Of a stretch of 64,000 bases of DNA, positions 15,729 to 24,414 are shown piece after piece. The notes below the pieces were generated by a model. The model worked only from the letters and a program-made list of their open reading frames with translations, did not search any database and was not told the DNA's origin. How positions within the stretch are numbered: the stretch's first letter is position 1; each line of letters opens with the position of its first letter. A program made the translations under genes and the position numbers. The DNA comes from Nocardia aurea (GTDB lineage Bacteria > Actinomycetota > Actinomycetes > Mycobacteriales > Mycobacteriaceae): contig NZ_QCYJ01000130.1 in the NCBI RefSeq assembly GCF_003123685.1, positions 1 through 64,000 of the forward strand, read 5' to 3'.

Positions 15729-16385
15729 CTACTGACTAGACCCTCGGTGGTCACCAGGCTTGGCAATGTACGTGCGGGTAACTCCATCACCAATTATCGA
15801 ATTTGCAATCTCGCCAGCGTGTATGTGTACCGCGTCAGGTCTAGCTGCGGTACGCCCTACGGCGCGCCTCCGCTCTCGCAGTAGGCTTTGTATTTCACGA
15901 TCTCTTTCCTCTAGTTCATCGTGATACATTCGCATCAAATCGATGACTCCGCTAGTGTCGATTTCGCCTGCGCTGAACTCCTGTTCAAGCATGTCTGGAA
16001 CGTGACCGCGCACATCAAAGTCACTGTCGCCCAGAAACCTACGCAGGCGTAATCGCGCTGCGTCTCGGTTATGTCGATACAGCTTCACGGTCATTGCTAC
16101 GGCCGTCAACTTATCATCAAAGCGATCACTCGCATCAAGTGCGTCGATTACGCCGATAGAATGTTCAGGGTCCACATCGGGCAACAACCCCAACTCCCAG
16201 TCCAACTGGTTGTCCTGTAGTGCTCGCTCACGGCCAGAGGGCTCGGATTGGTCCGCGTCACGCCGCTCTATCAAGTCTAATATTTCTTCTACCGACTTTA
16301 CCGGCAGATCAAGCTTTGGCACCGGCGACTCTAATTCATAGTTTGGCTGCCTATATTTCGGTTCAGGCTGAGAATGCTCGCCCAT
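15729..16385 (-). CDS. Candidate NLR partner/effector 2 with C-terminal shared motif
   Basis: 218 residues and first gene of the operon; AAGGAAA precedes the ATG at 16385 by about 8 bases. The acidic N terminus is followed by residues 85-145, which resemble one or two helical repeats (AARLRLRRFLGDSDFDVRGH), and then a charged coiled-coil stretch (DELEERDREIQSLLRERRR, about 152-172). The C terminus reads VHIHAGEIANSIIGD (186-200), matching the motif of the other two proteins. No enzymatic residues are recognised. The 95-bp gap to the next gene contains no obvious terminator, so one transcript is likely. It could be an effector or an adaptor that links sensor and effector. Confidence 0.72.
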   Translation of the reverse strand: MGEHSQPEPKYRQPNYELESPVPKLDLPVKSVEEILDLIERRDADQSEPSGRERALQDNQLDWELGLLPDVDPEHSIGVIDALDASDRFDDKLTAVAMTVKLYRHNRDAARLRLRRFLGDSDFDVRGHVPDMLEQEFSAGEIDTSGVIDLMRMYHDELEERDREIQSLLRERRRAVGRTAARPDAVHIHAGEIANSIIGDGVTRTYIAKPGDHRGSSQ

Positions 16386-16470
16386 ACTGCATTTCCTTAT
16401 TAAGTTGTACTACTACAAATAACGCATTGTGCGGGAAATAGCAAGCGACTTTGGATTACGCAAGAGTTCT

Positions 16471-16535
16471 TGGTCGAGTTCCCGGTCGACTTCTCGGTCT
16501 GAAATATTCCGAGAAGTCGACCGATTCTTCGACCG
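16471..16535. repeat. Large inverted repeat upstream of the NLR operon
   Basis: CGGTCGACTTCTCGG (16483-16497) is perfectly repeated in inverted form at 16509-16523 around an 11-nt AT-rich centre. Outer arms (16471-16482 and 16524-16535) continue the dyad imperfectly and add further GGTCGA copies. It lies between the divergent NLR operon and the transfer module, 86 bp from the NLR start. It may act as an operator, a bidirectional terminator or a replication/partition site. Confidence 0.6.
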
Positions 16536-16621
16536 GAAAGGGTGTGACGTGCGCATTGAGAGTTGGAATTGTGGTAACTGGCTGATCAAGCGAGCCATAA
16601 CACCCTGAAAAAAGGAACCGA

Positions 16622-16792
16622 ATGCAATCCACCCTCACCGCCTGGGCGCTCTTCATGGCGTCGTATCTGCTCGTCTCTTTGGAGGCGACAGTCAAGTTGC
16701 GACTGGCAACTTCTCGCTCGGGACGCCATCACAGGTCCGCAGGTTCGTGGTGCCCTGCCTGCGGCCACGGCTCGCACGGGGGGTTCGCCTAG
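16622..16792 (+). CDS. Small membrane peptide with CPACGH motif (56 residues)
   Basis: The ATG at 16622 follows AAAAAAGGA, a good ribosome site. The product begins with a hydrophobic helix (LTAWALFMASYLLVSL, residues 5-20). A basic stretch follows, and the C terminus has WCPACGHG, a CxxC-H potential metal site. It is the first small gene before the OmpA-like gene. The function is unknown; it may be a membrane component of the transfer module. Confidence 0.5.
   Translation: MQSTLTAWALFMASYLLVSLEATVKLRLATSRSGRHHRSAGSWCPACGHGSHGGFA
16694..16712. repeat. Inverted repeat AAGTTGC-GACTG-GCAACTT
   Basis: Perfect 7-bp stem with a GACTG loop inside the small peptide gene. Its loop and arm (GCGACTGG...CAACT) recur in the larger hairpin at 16800-16841. 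Confidence 0.5.
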
Positions 16793-16799
16793 CGCGATC

Positions 16800-16841
16800 T
16801 GTAGCAGTTGGCATCGGTCGCGACTGGTGCCAACTGCTACA
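16800..16841. repeat. 14-bp perfect hairpin upstream of the OmpA-like gene
   Basis: TGTAGCAGTTGGCA (16800-16813) pairs with 16828-16841 around a 14-nt loop that contains GCGACTGG. It stands 50 bp upstream of the OmpA-like start and right after the small peptide gene. It could be an attenuator, terminator or protein-binding site. No U-tract follows. Confidence 0.6.
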
Positions 16842-16890
16842 ACCCAGGGCCTCGCTCGGTTGTCCCCACCTATCCCCAAAGGAGACTCAC

Positions 16891-18111
16891 TTGCCACATT
16901 CCCCCAAATCGCAGAACTCGCTGCGATCTTTCTGCTGCCCGCTGCGGCTGAATATCCCACCCAGCCTCGTCCTGTTCCTCGTCTTCCTTCTCCTCGTGAT
17001 CGGCCTGGTGGCCGGATGTGGGTCTTCTGCTCCATTGTCATCCGTTCGATCGGTCACGTTGGTGGTGACGGCGACCAGCGCAGAACCGCGGCCGGTGCTG
17101 CCGGAGTCGATGGTGGACGAATTGACGAGCATGGCAAAGCGATCCAAGCGCAAGGGCGGCGCCACCGTCCGCGTGGTCACCAGCCTCAGCGGTGAGGTCC
17201 GTACCACCGATCTCACCCCGGTCCGCCCGAACGGTCAGGTGCAGCATGCCGCCGCTGACGCCGATCGACAGATCCACTCAGCGATCGACAAGCTCAGCGT
17301 CACCCTGGGCGAAGCAGCCTCCACAACGCCAGGCCTGAGTGTCTTGCCGCTGCTCGATCGGGCCGCGGAGATCCCGGATGCGGACATTCACGTCATATCG
17401 TCGGGCATCAGCACGGAGGCCCCGATGGACTTCCGCGTGATCGGCTGGAACACAAACCCGGCCAGCATCATCGACAGCATCGCTCGCCAAGGGCAGATAC
17501 CCAACCTCACTGGTCGTCACGTGACATTCCACGGCCTTGGTCGTGCTGGCGGCTCACAACCGAGCTTGCCGCCGTTCGCCCGCACCATGACTGAGCAGGT
17601 CTGGGTCGGTATCTGCGAACGAGCCGGGGCAGCGAGTTGCACTGTCACCCATGACGCGCCGACCGCGACGGCGCCCGTAGCGACCATGCCGGTGCCGGTG
17701 GTCCCCGTGCCCGAGGCCATCACCCGTGGCGGTTGCCCGGTCTGGCTGAACCTCTCGGATGCGGTGCTGCACTTCGCAGGTGGAAGCGCCGCTCTACCAG
17801 TCAGTGCCGACGGTGCACTTCGTCCGGTCGTGGAGGCAACGTCCCGCTGCGCCATTCAGGCCATCGACATCACCGGACATATCGCTGATACCGGCGACGG
17901 CGACGATCACAACGATCTGGCCGGTCGCCGTGCCCGTGCGGTAGCGGATCGGCTTCTGACGCTTGGCCTGCCATCCTCACTGCTCGGGGCCGTATCCGGC
18001 CACGGCGCCCGCGAGCCAGTGATCCCCAACTTCACCGGTGGCGTCTTCGACGAGTCCAAGGCTCAACAGAACCGTCGCGTCGAAATCGTCTTCCACCAGC
18101 CGGGCCGCTGA
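16891..18111 (+). CDS. Envelope protein with C-terminal OmpA-like peptidoglycan-binding domain
   Basis: 406 residues from a TTG at 16891, chosen because AAAGGAG lies six bases upstream; the ATG at 16747 has no ribosome site and crosses the hairpin. One membrane segment near residues 23-43 (LVLFLVFLLLVIGLVAGCG) could also act as a lipoprotein signal. The middle region is a von Willebrand-like alpha/beta section. Residues 285-406 are OmpA-like: LHFAGGSAALP, IDITGHIADTGDGDDHNDLAGRRARAVADRLL, SGHGAREPV and the final NRRVEIVF. It begins the transfer-module operon and may anchor a DNA-transfer complex to the wall. Confidence 0.82.
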   Translation: MPHSPKSQNSLRSFCCPLRLNIPPSLVLFLVFLLLVIGLVAGCGSSAPLSSVRSVTLVVTATSAEPRPVLPESMVDELTSMAKRSKRKGGATVRVVTSLSGEVRTTDLTPVRPNGQVQHAAADADRQIHSAIDKLSVTLGEAASTTPGLSVLPLLDRAAEIPDADIHVISSGISTEAPMDFRVIGWNTNPASIIDSIARQGQIPNLTGRHVTFHGLGRAGGSQPSLPPFARTMTEQVWVGICERAGAASCTVTHDAPTATAPVATMPVPVVPVPEAITRGGCPVWLNLSDAVLHFAGGSAALPVSADGALRPVVEATSRCAIQAIDITGHIADTGDGDDHNDLAGRRARAVADRLLTLGLPSSLLGAVSGHGAREPVIPNFTGGVFDESKAQQNRRVEIVFHQPGR

Positions 18112-19646
18112 TGGCTACCGACGAGCATCAGCCGCTTGAGCCCTTCACCAACGAACGAAATGGAGGTACCTCTGTGACCTTGACACCTGCCACCACACCG
18201 AACGGCCATTCTTCAGAGCCGGAGTCGCGGAGGACAGTCACGCTCCGAAAGCCGACCGATCCGCCACGCTTCCCCGCGAAGCCCTACGAGCTGCCTGCAA
18301 TGCCGAAGCGAGATATCAGGATGTCAGTAGCGACCGGCAAGCCGATCCCGCGTGAATGGCTGGCGCAACTGCTGGCGCTGCACAGCGAACAGGAACGTAT
18401 CGGCGTCCCGCGTGATCCAGCCACGTTCTCCCAGATGGAGGGCCTGGTGATGAGCGAGGCTATGCTCGCCGCCGAGGAAGCCCGTGACCACGGTGCCGAT
18501 CGGCTCGGTGAGCTGGTGGATCATGCGGCGGTGCTCAAGGGTGAAATGAGCACCACGCGCGCCGAACTCGACCGCCTGGAGCAGCAGCCGATCGTCGGCA
18601 TGAACGGCGACACGATCCTGGCGTCTCGGGCAACCGAACGGATGGCGACGGTAAGCGCCAAGATCACCGAGGAACGTGACGCTGGCAACCTGAAACATCG
18701 GCGGGTGCCGCTGTGGCTACACAACTTCTCGACCTGGGCGGCATTGCTGGATTTCCCAGTGCTGCTGCATTTCGTAACGCAGGTATTTAATGTTGATCTG
18801 GCGAGTCTGAGCAGCGGCAACGGTGCCGCATGGGGTGAGAGTCTGATCCCACTCATCACGGCGACCGTCTTTGCGCTGCTGGGCACTGCGGCCGTCGCGA
18901 TCGGCTTGAAGTTCTTCGGCCGGGACCTCAAGGGTTACAAGGACGACCATGGTGGCGTCGCAGCGCCCGGGGGTTGGGCAAGGACTATCCCGCTGCTGTT
19001 CGTGAGTTTGGCGTCCTTGCTCGCTATCGGGGCCGGCATCGTCATGGCCTACCGGGTCGTGTCCGACAGTTTGGCGGCGGGCAACGGTGTCACCAGTGCG
19101 ATGATCTTGGGCGTCTTCTTCGCGGTCGTCGTCGTCACGGTGAACGTGGTGGTGTTCATGACTTACTTCCGCGACGGTTCGCTCCAGACCGACGAGATCG
19201 GCCATCTGGCCACACAACTGGAACCAATCCAAAAAATCCGTGTGCAGCTGCAAGAGCGCATCGACAATCTAGCCGTGCAGTTGCCGCCGATCGAACTCAA
19301 AGCCGAGCGAGTGTATGCCGCTACCTTGGCGAAGATAGGGACGCCGCTCAAGGGTGCCGATCAACTGCGGCTGCTGGCCCGCTCCTACCACCAAGGATGC
19401 GGTGCGGAAGCGACCTTCACCTTCTCGCAGGGTGGTTCGGGCAGCAACCTGCTCGCACCGCAGGTCACCGTCAACTATGCGGTGCTCGATCAGCTGATGG
19501 AACGGTTGGCCGAGCTGGTGACCGTTGATAATGCGCCCGCCGACGAGGCCGCGAAACCCTCGGACGAACCCGCAAGCACGGCGCTCGTACCCAGCGGCTC
19601 GGCGGACGCCGACAGCAGCGCCGACGACCTCGGTGGGGAGTGGTGA
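18111..19646 (+). CDS. Multi-pass membrane protein of the transfer module
   Basis: 511 residues; its ATG overlaps the previous stop (TGATG), so it is translationally coupled. The Pro-rich N terminus (1-70) is followed by helical coiled regions (80-190). Four membrane segments follow (about 205-225, 245-268, 286-312, 325-350). A cytoplasmic helical part comes after these (LATQLEPIQKIRVQLQERIDNLAVQLPP), and the tail is Asp/Ser-rich. No family is recognised. In context it is probably a structural component of a conjugation-like apparatus. Confidence 0.75.
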   Translation: MATDEHQPLEPFTNERNGGTSVTLTPATTPNGHSSEPESRRTVTLRKPTDPPRFPAKPYELPAMPKRDIRMSVATGKPIPREWLAQLLALHSEQERIGVPRDPATFSQMEGLVMSEAMLAAEEARDHGADRLGELVDHAAVLKGEMSTTRAELDRLEQQPIVGMNGDTILASRATERMATVSAKITEERDAGNLKHRRVPLWLHNFSTWAALLDFPVLLHFVTQVFNVDLASLSSGNGAAWGESLIPLITATVFALLGTAAVAIGLKFFGRDLKGYKDDHGGVAAPGGWARTIPLLFVSLASLLAIGAGIVMAYRVVSDSLAAGNGVTSAMILGVFFAVVVVTVNVVVFMTYFRDGSLQTDEIGHLATQLEPIQKIRVQLQERIDNLAVQLPPIELKAERVYAATLAKIGTPLKGADQLRLLARSYHQGCGAEATFTFSQGGSGSNLLAPQVTVNYAVLDQLMERLAELVTVDNAPADEAAKPSDEPASTALVPSGSADADSSADDLGGEW

Positions 19647-19897
19647 ATGTGAATATCCGCGACCATCGGGTCATCTTGGACGATTTGCAACCGAAGGTGC
19701 CGCCGGGTGACGATCTCGAAATATGCAGTGAACTGGTGAATTTCGTGGTGCGCCGAAGTCTGCGCCTGACCCGTGACATCCAACGCCTGGCCGGGCAACG
19801 GGTCGATGCGGCCCCGACCAGCAGTCTGCTGGCGGTGGAGTTCGGGGCCATCGTCGCGGGTGAGGCGATCGAGTGGGTTCGGCGGTGGCCCGCATGA
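19643..19897 (+). CDS. Hypothetical 84-residue protein of the transfer module
   Basis: Several GTG starts are possible (19640, 19643, 19649); 19643 gives a 4-base overlap with the upstream stop, matching the coupling seen throughout this operon. The product contains VPPGDDLEICSELVNFVVRRSLRLTRDIQRLAGQ and a C-terminal helix. No domain is recognised. Confidence 0.6.
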   Translation: MNVNIRDHRVILDDLQPKVPPGDDLEICSELVNFVVRRSLRLTRDIQRLAGQRVDAAPTSSLLAVEFGAIVAGEAIEWVRRWPA

Positions 19898-20121
19898 GCG
19901 ACGACCTGAACATGGCCGAGAAGTTCAAGCGCGGCTGCATCAGTGTGCTGGTGGGGGCTGTCGCTATCTACTGCGCGGTCGGCGTCATCGAATCCATCTG
20001 GCCCACAGTGGCTCTCATTCTGGGCATCGCCGGGGTGATCGCTCTGCTGGTCGGGGCGGTCACCCTGTACCGGAAAAATGCGTTCCGGGTGGTAGACGAA
20101 ATTACATCGATTCAGCATTGA
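19894..20121 (+). CDS. Small two-helix membrane protein
   Basis: 75 residues from the ATG at 19894, overlapping the preceding stop by 4 bases (ATGA). Two hydrophobic helices (ISVLVGAVAIYCAVGVIES and ALILGIAGVIALLVGAVTLY) are joined by a short WPTV loop, followed by a short charged tail. The coupled position suggests it acts with the two preceding membrane proteins. Confidence 0.65.
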   Translation: MSDDLNMAEKFKRGCISVLVGAVAIYCAVGVIESIWPTVALILGIAGVIALLVGAVTLYRKNAFRVVDEITSIQH

Positions 20122-20180
20122 CGTCACCTCAATATTGTGTGTTCGTTTCGCTGTAGTAGTTTTCACAACCTTTATTTGCG

Positions 20181-20267
20181 ATTGCGTACACGCAATTCAT
20201 AGTGAACGTCCAGACGCGGTTGCACACCAGCGATTCCGTCAAAATCCGACGTACATTCCCTACGTCG
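20181..20267. promoter_or_regulatory. Intergenic region with two inverted repeats
   Basis: In the 186-bp AT-rich gap before the basic small gene, ATTGCGT-AC-ACGCAAT (20181-20196) and CGACGTA-N7-TACGTCG (20247-20267) are perfect dyads. This is the only sizable gap in the transfer operon, so it probably holds a promoter with operator sites. It is also a possible nick-site region. Confidence 0.4.
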
Positions 20268-20307
20268 ACTCGTAGAAATCAAATCTAATTCATCGAGGAG
20301 GAGAGCT

Positions 20308-20529
20308 ATGTCCAAAACAGGAAGACCCAATCACCGCCGTGCCGATCGCGAAGTCAAGCGCCGCGTCTCGACCAGGGCCGATCGCAACATCACGGTCCGC
20401 AGCGAGAATCGGCCCGCGCCCGATCTGCACAAACTCAGTCGCGCTGTGATCGCAATCGTGCTCGCTAAAACCGAAGCGGAAGAACGCGAACAGAAGACCG
20501 ATCCGACGACCGAAAAGGAGGCCAAATAA
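20308..20529 (+). CDS. Small basic protein preceding the transfer ATPase
   Basis: 73 residues with a very strong ribosome site (GAGGAGGAG). The N terminus is highly basic (RPNHRRADREVKRRVSTRADR) and the C terminus is Lys/Glu-rich. It may bind DNA or act as an accessory factor. The stop overlaps the start of the ATPase gene (TAATG), so the two are coupled. Confidence 0.65.
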   Translation: MSKTGRPNHRRADREVKRRVSTRADRNITVRSENRPAPDLHKLSRAVIAIVLAKTEAEEREQKTDPTTEKEAK

Positions 20530-22718
20530 TGACGATGCAGGATAGCGAGTCTCCGGACCTGACCGCAGATTCCCTCGTCTGGCAACTGCTGTTCTGGCCC
20601 AGCCCCTTCCGTGAAGGAGCAGCCACCTCGCTGCTGCGCCACTGGGCCGCCCAGAAACATGCGCCGCAACTCATCCTCGAAGCCCGCTCGACCATTGATG
20701 GTGTGGAATACCTTGTCGGCAGCCAGCTCCGACATGCCCATGGGGTTCGACGTTCGGTTGAGCAGTTGGTCGGCGGGTCGGTGGTGACACCCTTCGACCC
20801 CAGCGAGCGCGGCGACATCGTCACGGCCCGGCGCCTGAAGCTCACCGCAACGGATTGGCCGCTGGAGCCTGTCGACCGGGTCGCCTCCAGCCGATCCATC
20901 CTGAGCGCATTAACCGCGGTTAATCGTGGGGAGCGTCTGGTGATTCAAGTCATCCTCGGGCCACGCCGTCAGCCGATGTTGCCCCCGATCGAGCAACCCC
21001 ACGGCGGGCACCAGTCGACGGCCTCGAAGGTTTGGCATGGGCTGCTGCCGGACAAGCGGCCGAATGCCAAGCAGGCTGTGGCCCGCAAGCTCGGACAGCA
21101 CGGCTTCGCCACAGTGGTGCGAATCGGCGTCGAGGCCGGCACTGCGGACCGCCGAAAATCCCTGATGCTCGGGTTGGCGGCGGCGATCGGAACAGTGGAG
21201 ACGGCCGGGGTGCACTTCAAACTGGCTGACGAAAAAGCCAGGAAGATCAACCAGCCGAGGGCCACCTGGTCGATCCTCACCCCAGCACAACCGTTGAGCG
21301 TGCCGGAATTGAGCCACCTGTTGGCCTGGCCGGTATCTGACCATGACGAGCGTTTCCCCGGTCAGCCACCCTTGCATCCGAAGCCGGTACGCCCGACCCC
21401 GGCGCTCCTGAGTGGTGAGCGGGTGATTGCGGAGGCCAACGCCCCTGGCGTCAGCGGAACCATCGGGTACAACGTGCTCGACAGCATGCGCCATACCTGG
21501 GTGATCGGGCCGAACGGCACTGGCAAATCGACGTTGCTGTTGAACCTCATCGTTCAAGACCTCGAAGCGGGTCGCCCGGTCGTCGTGATCGAACCGAAGG
21601 ATCTGGTGACGGACATCCTGGCCCGGATTCCTGAGCATCGAAAACAGGACGTAGTCCTCCTAGATGCCCTTGACGAGGCCCCTGTCGGAATAAATCCGCT
21701 GGCGCACAGCGAGGGCCGCACGCCGGAAGTCATCGCGGATTCGCTGTTCGGCACGATTCACGCCATCCACGGTGATCTCGGGCCGCGGTCAGCCGACATC
21801 CTTCGTAATGCCCTGGAGGTACTCACCAAACGCAACGACGCCTCACTCACCATGTTGCCGCTGCTGCTCACCAATCCAGGTTTTCGGCGGTCGCTCACCC
21901 AGCGGGTCATCCGCGACGATCCGTTCGCAGCCGGGCCGTTCTGGGCCTGGTTCGACTCGCTGTCACCGGAAGCGGTGGATACGAAGATCGCGCCCCTCAG
22001 CAACAAGCTGCGCCCCTTGCTGACCCGACAGTTACGTGCCGTATTGGCGCAGCGCAATCCGAAGTTCAACGTCCGCCAGGTGCTCCGCGAGAACAAGGTG
22101 TTGCTTGTGCCCTTGCAGAAGGGGGTCATCGGGCCTGAAGCGGCACAGCTGCTCGGAGCGATCATCCTGGCGGAACTGTGGCAGGCGATCCGCGAGCGGG
22201 CGGGTACGCCGGAACATTCACGGACGCCGGTCATGGTCTACATCGACGAAGTCCAGGACTACTTGCGCCTCCCAACGGATCTCGGGGATGCCCTCGCTAC
22301 CGCTCGAAGTCTGCGTGCCGGATTCCACCTGGCCCATCAGTACCAGAAGCAGTTGCCCCCGGCGATGCTCGACGCTTTCCGGAACAACGCTCGCTCGCGC
22401 ATCACCTTCCAACTCCAATCCGGCGATGCCAAGGACATGGCCACCGGGCAATCCGTTCTCGCCCCTGAAGATTTCGGGGCGCTGCCCGCCCACCACGTCT
22501 ACATGAATCTGATGCGTGACAACACGGTGCAGCCGTGGGCCTCGGGCGTGACGTTGCCACCGCCGCCGGAAACCAGCGATCCGAGCGAGATTCGACGGCT
22601 CAGCCGTGAGCGGTATGGGCAGCCGTTGGACGAGATCGAAGCGGGATTCGCCGCGCTGCTCGACCAGGTGAACGGAGACACGCATGGCGCACCTCGACGC
22701 AGGAGGAGGCAGCCATGA
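20529..22718 (+). CDS. HerA/TraD-like DNA-translocating ATPase (conjugative coupling protein type)
   Basis: 729 residues. The N-terminal 300 residues are lineage-specific. The motor domain carries Walker A GPNGTGKST (about 327-335) with GRPVVVIEPKDLVTDIL after it, Walker B VMVYIDEVQDYL (about 567-578), and the QYQKQLPPAMLDAFRNNARSRITFQL motif typical of VirD4/TraD/HerA-type ATPases that pump DNA. There are no N-terminal membrane helices, so it may rely on the neighbouring membrane proteins for anchoring. It is coupled upstream to the basic protein and downstream (ATGA) to the replication-relaxation protein, suggesting a single relaxase-coupling unit. Confidence 0.88.
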   Translation: MTMQDSESPDLTADSLVWQLLFWPSPFREGAATSLLRHWAAQKHAPQLILEARSTIDGVEYLVGSQLRHAHGVRRSVEQLVGGSVVTPFDPSERGDIVTARRLKLTATDWPLEPVDRVASSRSILSALTAVNRGERLVIQVILGPRRQPMLPPIEQPHGGHQSTASKVWHGLLPDKRPNAKQAVARKLGQHGFATVVRIGVEAGTADRRKSLMLGLAAAIGTVETAGVHFKLADEKARKINQPRATWSILTPAQPLSVPELSHLLAWPVSDHDERFPGQPPLHPKPVRPTPALLSGERVIAEANAPGVSGTIGYNVLDSMRHTWVIGPNGTGKSTLLLNLIVQDLEAGRPVVVIEPKDLVTDILARIPEHRKQDVVLLDALDEAPVGINPLAHSEGRTPEVIADSLFGTIHAIHGDLGPRSADILRNALEVLTKRNDASLTMLPLLLTNPGFRRSLTQRVIRDDPFAAGPFWAWFDSLSPEAVDTKIAPLSNKLRPLLTRQLRAVLAQRNPKFNVRQVLRENKVLLVPLQKGVIGPEAAQLLGAIILAELWQAIRERAGTPEHSRTPVMVYIDEVQDYLRLPTDLGDALATARSLRAGFHLAHQYQKQLPPAMLDAFRNNARSRITFQLQSGDAKDMATGQSVLAPEDFGALPAHHVYMNLMRDNTVQPWASGVTLPPPPETSDPSEIRRLSRERYGQPLDEIEAGFAALLDQVNGDTHGAPRRRRRQP

Positions 22719-23716
22719 CGACAAAGAATTCGCGGGATAGGAGCGGAAGCGACGGAGGGACTTCGTCTGTCACAGCTATTCGCCCCGGTATTCGCCCCGC
22801 CTCGACCACAGAACCTTCATCCACCTCGGACTTCGGCTCCGTACGGAAGCCGAATGATGGTGCCCTACCGGGCACCACACCATCCCGACGACGCCGTGTT
22901 CGCGACCTCGATAAGCTCGCCAGACAGCTCAGTGACCGTGACTGGAACATCCTGCGTTCAGTCGCTGACCACGGCTACCTGACCGTTTCCCATATTCAGG
23001 TAGTGCACTTCGGCGAGATGTCCGCTGCCAGTGGACTGCGGACAGCGCAACGCGTGCTGTCGCGGCTGCGCCGGGATCGGGTGCTCGCCAACCTGAAACA
23101 GCGCATCGGTGGTCACCGGCCGGGCAGCAATGCCACCATCCACTACGTCGACGAAATCGGCGACCGACTTTTGCGCCACACCTCGGAGCGTCGAACACGG
23201 AGACCGTTCCGCGAACCAACAGAGCGTTTCCTGCACCACCGACTCGGCATCGCCGACGCTCACGTTGCCCTCGTCCAAGCCGACCGAGCCCGGCAACTGG
23301 AACTGCTGCGCTGCGACATCGAGCCCACCGCCTGGCGAACCTACATCGGCGTCGGCGGGGCACGCTTGACCCTCAAGCCGGATCTGTACGCCGAGACCGC
23401 CACGCCACCGGGTAGCGAATACATCGACGCGGCATTCATCGAGATCGATATGGGCACCGAGAGCATCCCGACGCTGATCCGTAAGTGTCGTGAGTACGAG
23501 AGCTACCGACGACAGGGGATCGAGCAGGAACACAGCGACGGTGCGTTCCCTCGAGTCATCTGGTCGATGACCGCCGACACCACTTCCAAGGCCGAACGCC
23601 GCCGTATCGCCCTGCGTGAGGCCATTGCCAAGGACCGCACGCTGCCCGACAACCTGTTCCACGTCATCGGCCCGGACGAACTCATCCACATCATGCAGAA
23701 AGGAGCTGCCCTATGA
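22715..23716 (+). CDS. Replication-relaxation (Replic_Relax) family protein
   Basis: 333 residues. An N-terminal disordered segment is followed by a winged-helix-like domain: LARQLSDRDWNILRSVADHGYLTVSHIQVVHF, then AQRVLSRLRRDRVLANL and HYVDEIGDRLLR. The C-terminal part has LKPDLYAE and AAFIEIDMGTESIPTLIRKCREYESY, a PD-(D/E)XK-like arrangement often seen in this family. Such proteins are found on actinobacterial and Gram-positive plasmids and are thought to process plasmid DNA for replication or transfer. Overlaps of 4 bases on both sides place it in one operon with the coupling ATPase and the methylase. Confidence 0.85.
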   Translation: MTTKNSRDRSGSDGGTSSVTAIRPGIRPASTTEPSSTSDFGSVRKPNDGALPGTTPSRRRRVRDLDKLARQLSDRDWNILRSVADHGYLTVSHIQVVHFGEMSAASGLRTAQRVLSRLRRDRVLANLKQRIGGHRPGSNATIHYVDEIGDRLLRHTSERRTRRPFREPTERFLHHRLGIADAHVALVQADRARQLELLRCDIEPTAWRTYIGVGGARLTLKPDLYAETATPPGSEYIDAAFIEIDMGTESIPTLIRKCREYESYRRQGIEQEHSDGAFPRVIWSMTADTTSKAERRRIALREAIAKDRTLPDNLFHVIGPDELIHIMQKGAAL

Positions 23717-24330
23717 AGAAGACCAACGCAACCGAGCTTCGCGCGCCGACACAGAAGCGATACCGAACGATCATGGCCGATCCACCGTGGGATGTGCTGC
23801 AGCGCGGCAACCTCGGTGCACAGCGCCACTATCCGCTCATGACCGTTGAGCAAATCAAGAACATGCCGGTTGCCGAACTGGCAGAGGATGACGCTTGGCT
23901 GTGGCTCTGGGTTACGAACGCCACCTGGCGCGAAGGATACGACGTCATGACCGCCTGGGGCTTCACCTACCGCTCACCACTCACATGGGTGAAACCACGT
24001 CTCCAGCTCGGTCAGTACCTACGCAATATGACCGAACACGTCCTGTTCGGCACACGGGGGAAAGCCAAGGTCAATTTCCGGGCACAGCCCACCTGGTTCA
24101 TCGCCCCAGTCCAAGACCACAGCCACAAGCCGGAAGAACAGTTCGCGATCATCGAACGGGTATCCAGCGGGCCGTATCTGGAGCTGTTCGCCCGACGGCG
24201 GCAACTGGGCTGGGATGCCTGGGGGAATGAAATCGATGACTCCGATGTCGCCATTCCCGGTTATCCGGTGCCTTCAGATGAGCACTACCAGCGGCGCGTG
24301 CACGACGAACCGAGAGAGGGCGCCGAATAG
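23713..24330 (+). CDS. MT-A70 family adenine N6-methyltransferase
   Basis: 205 residues. The catalytic motif DPPW is at residues 23-26 (YRTIMADPPWDV), followed by the family blocks HYPLMTVEQIKNMPV, DAWLWLWVTNA, YRSPLTWVKPR, LGQYLRNMTEHVLFGTRG and PYLELFARRRQLGWDAWGNE. It transfers a methyl group from S-adenosylmethionine to adenine N6. Its position in the transfer operon suggests it protects the element from host restriction or marks transfer DNA. It is an orphan, with no restriction partner adjacent. Confidence 0.92.
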   Translation: MKKTNATELRAPTQKRYRTIMADPPWDVLQRGNLGAQRHYPLMTVEQIKNMPVAELAEDDAWLWLWVTNATWREGYDVMTAWGFTYRSPLTWVKPRLQLGQYLRNMTEHVLFGTRGKAKVNFRAQPTWFIAPVQDHSHKPEEQFAIIERVSSGPYLELFARRRQLGWDAWGNEIDDSDVAIPGYPVPSDEHYQRRVHDEPREGAE

Positions 24331-24414
24331 AGGTGACAGCGACTCGTCGGTGTCGTGCGGCCGTCACCGTGAACGCATCCCGCGTTCGCCGGCCGCTCGC
24401 ACCGAGGAGGAGCG

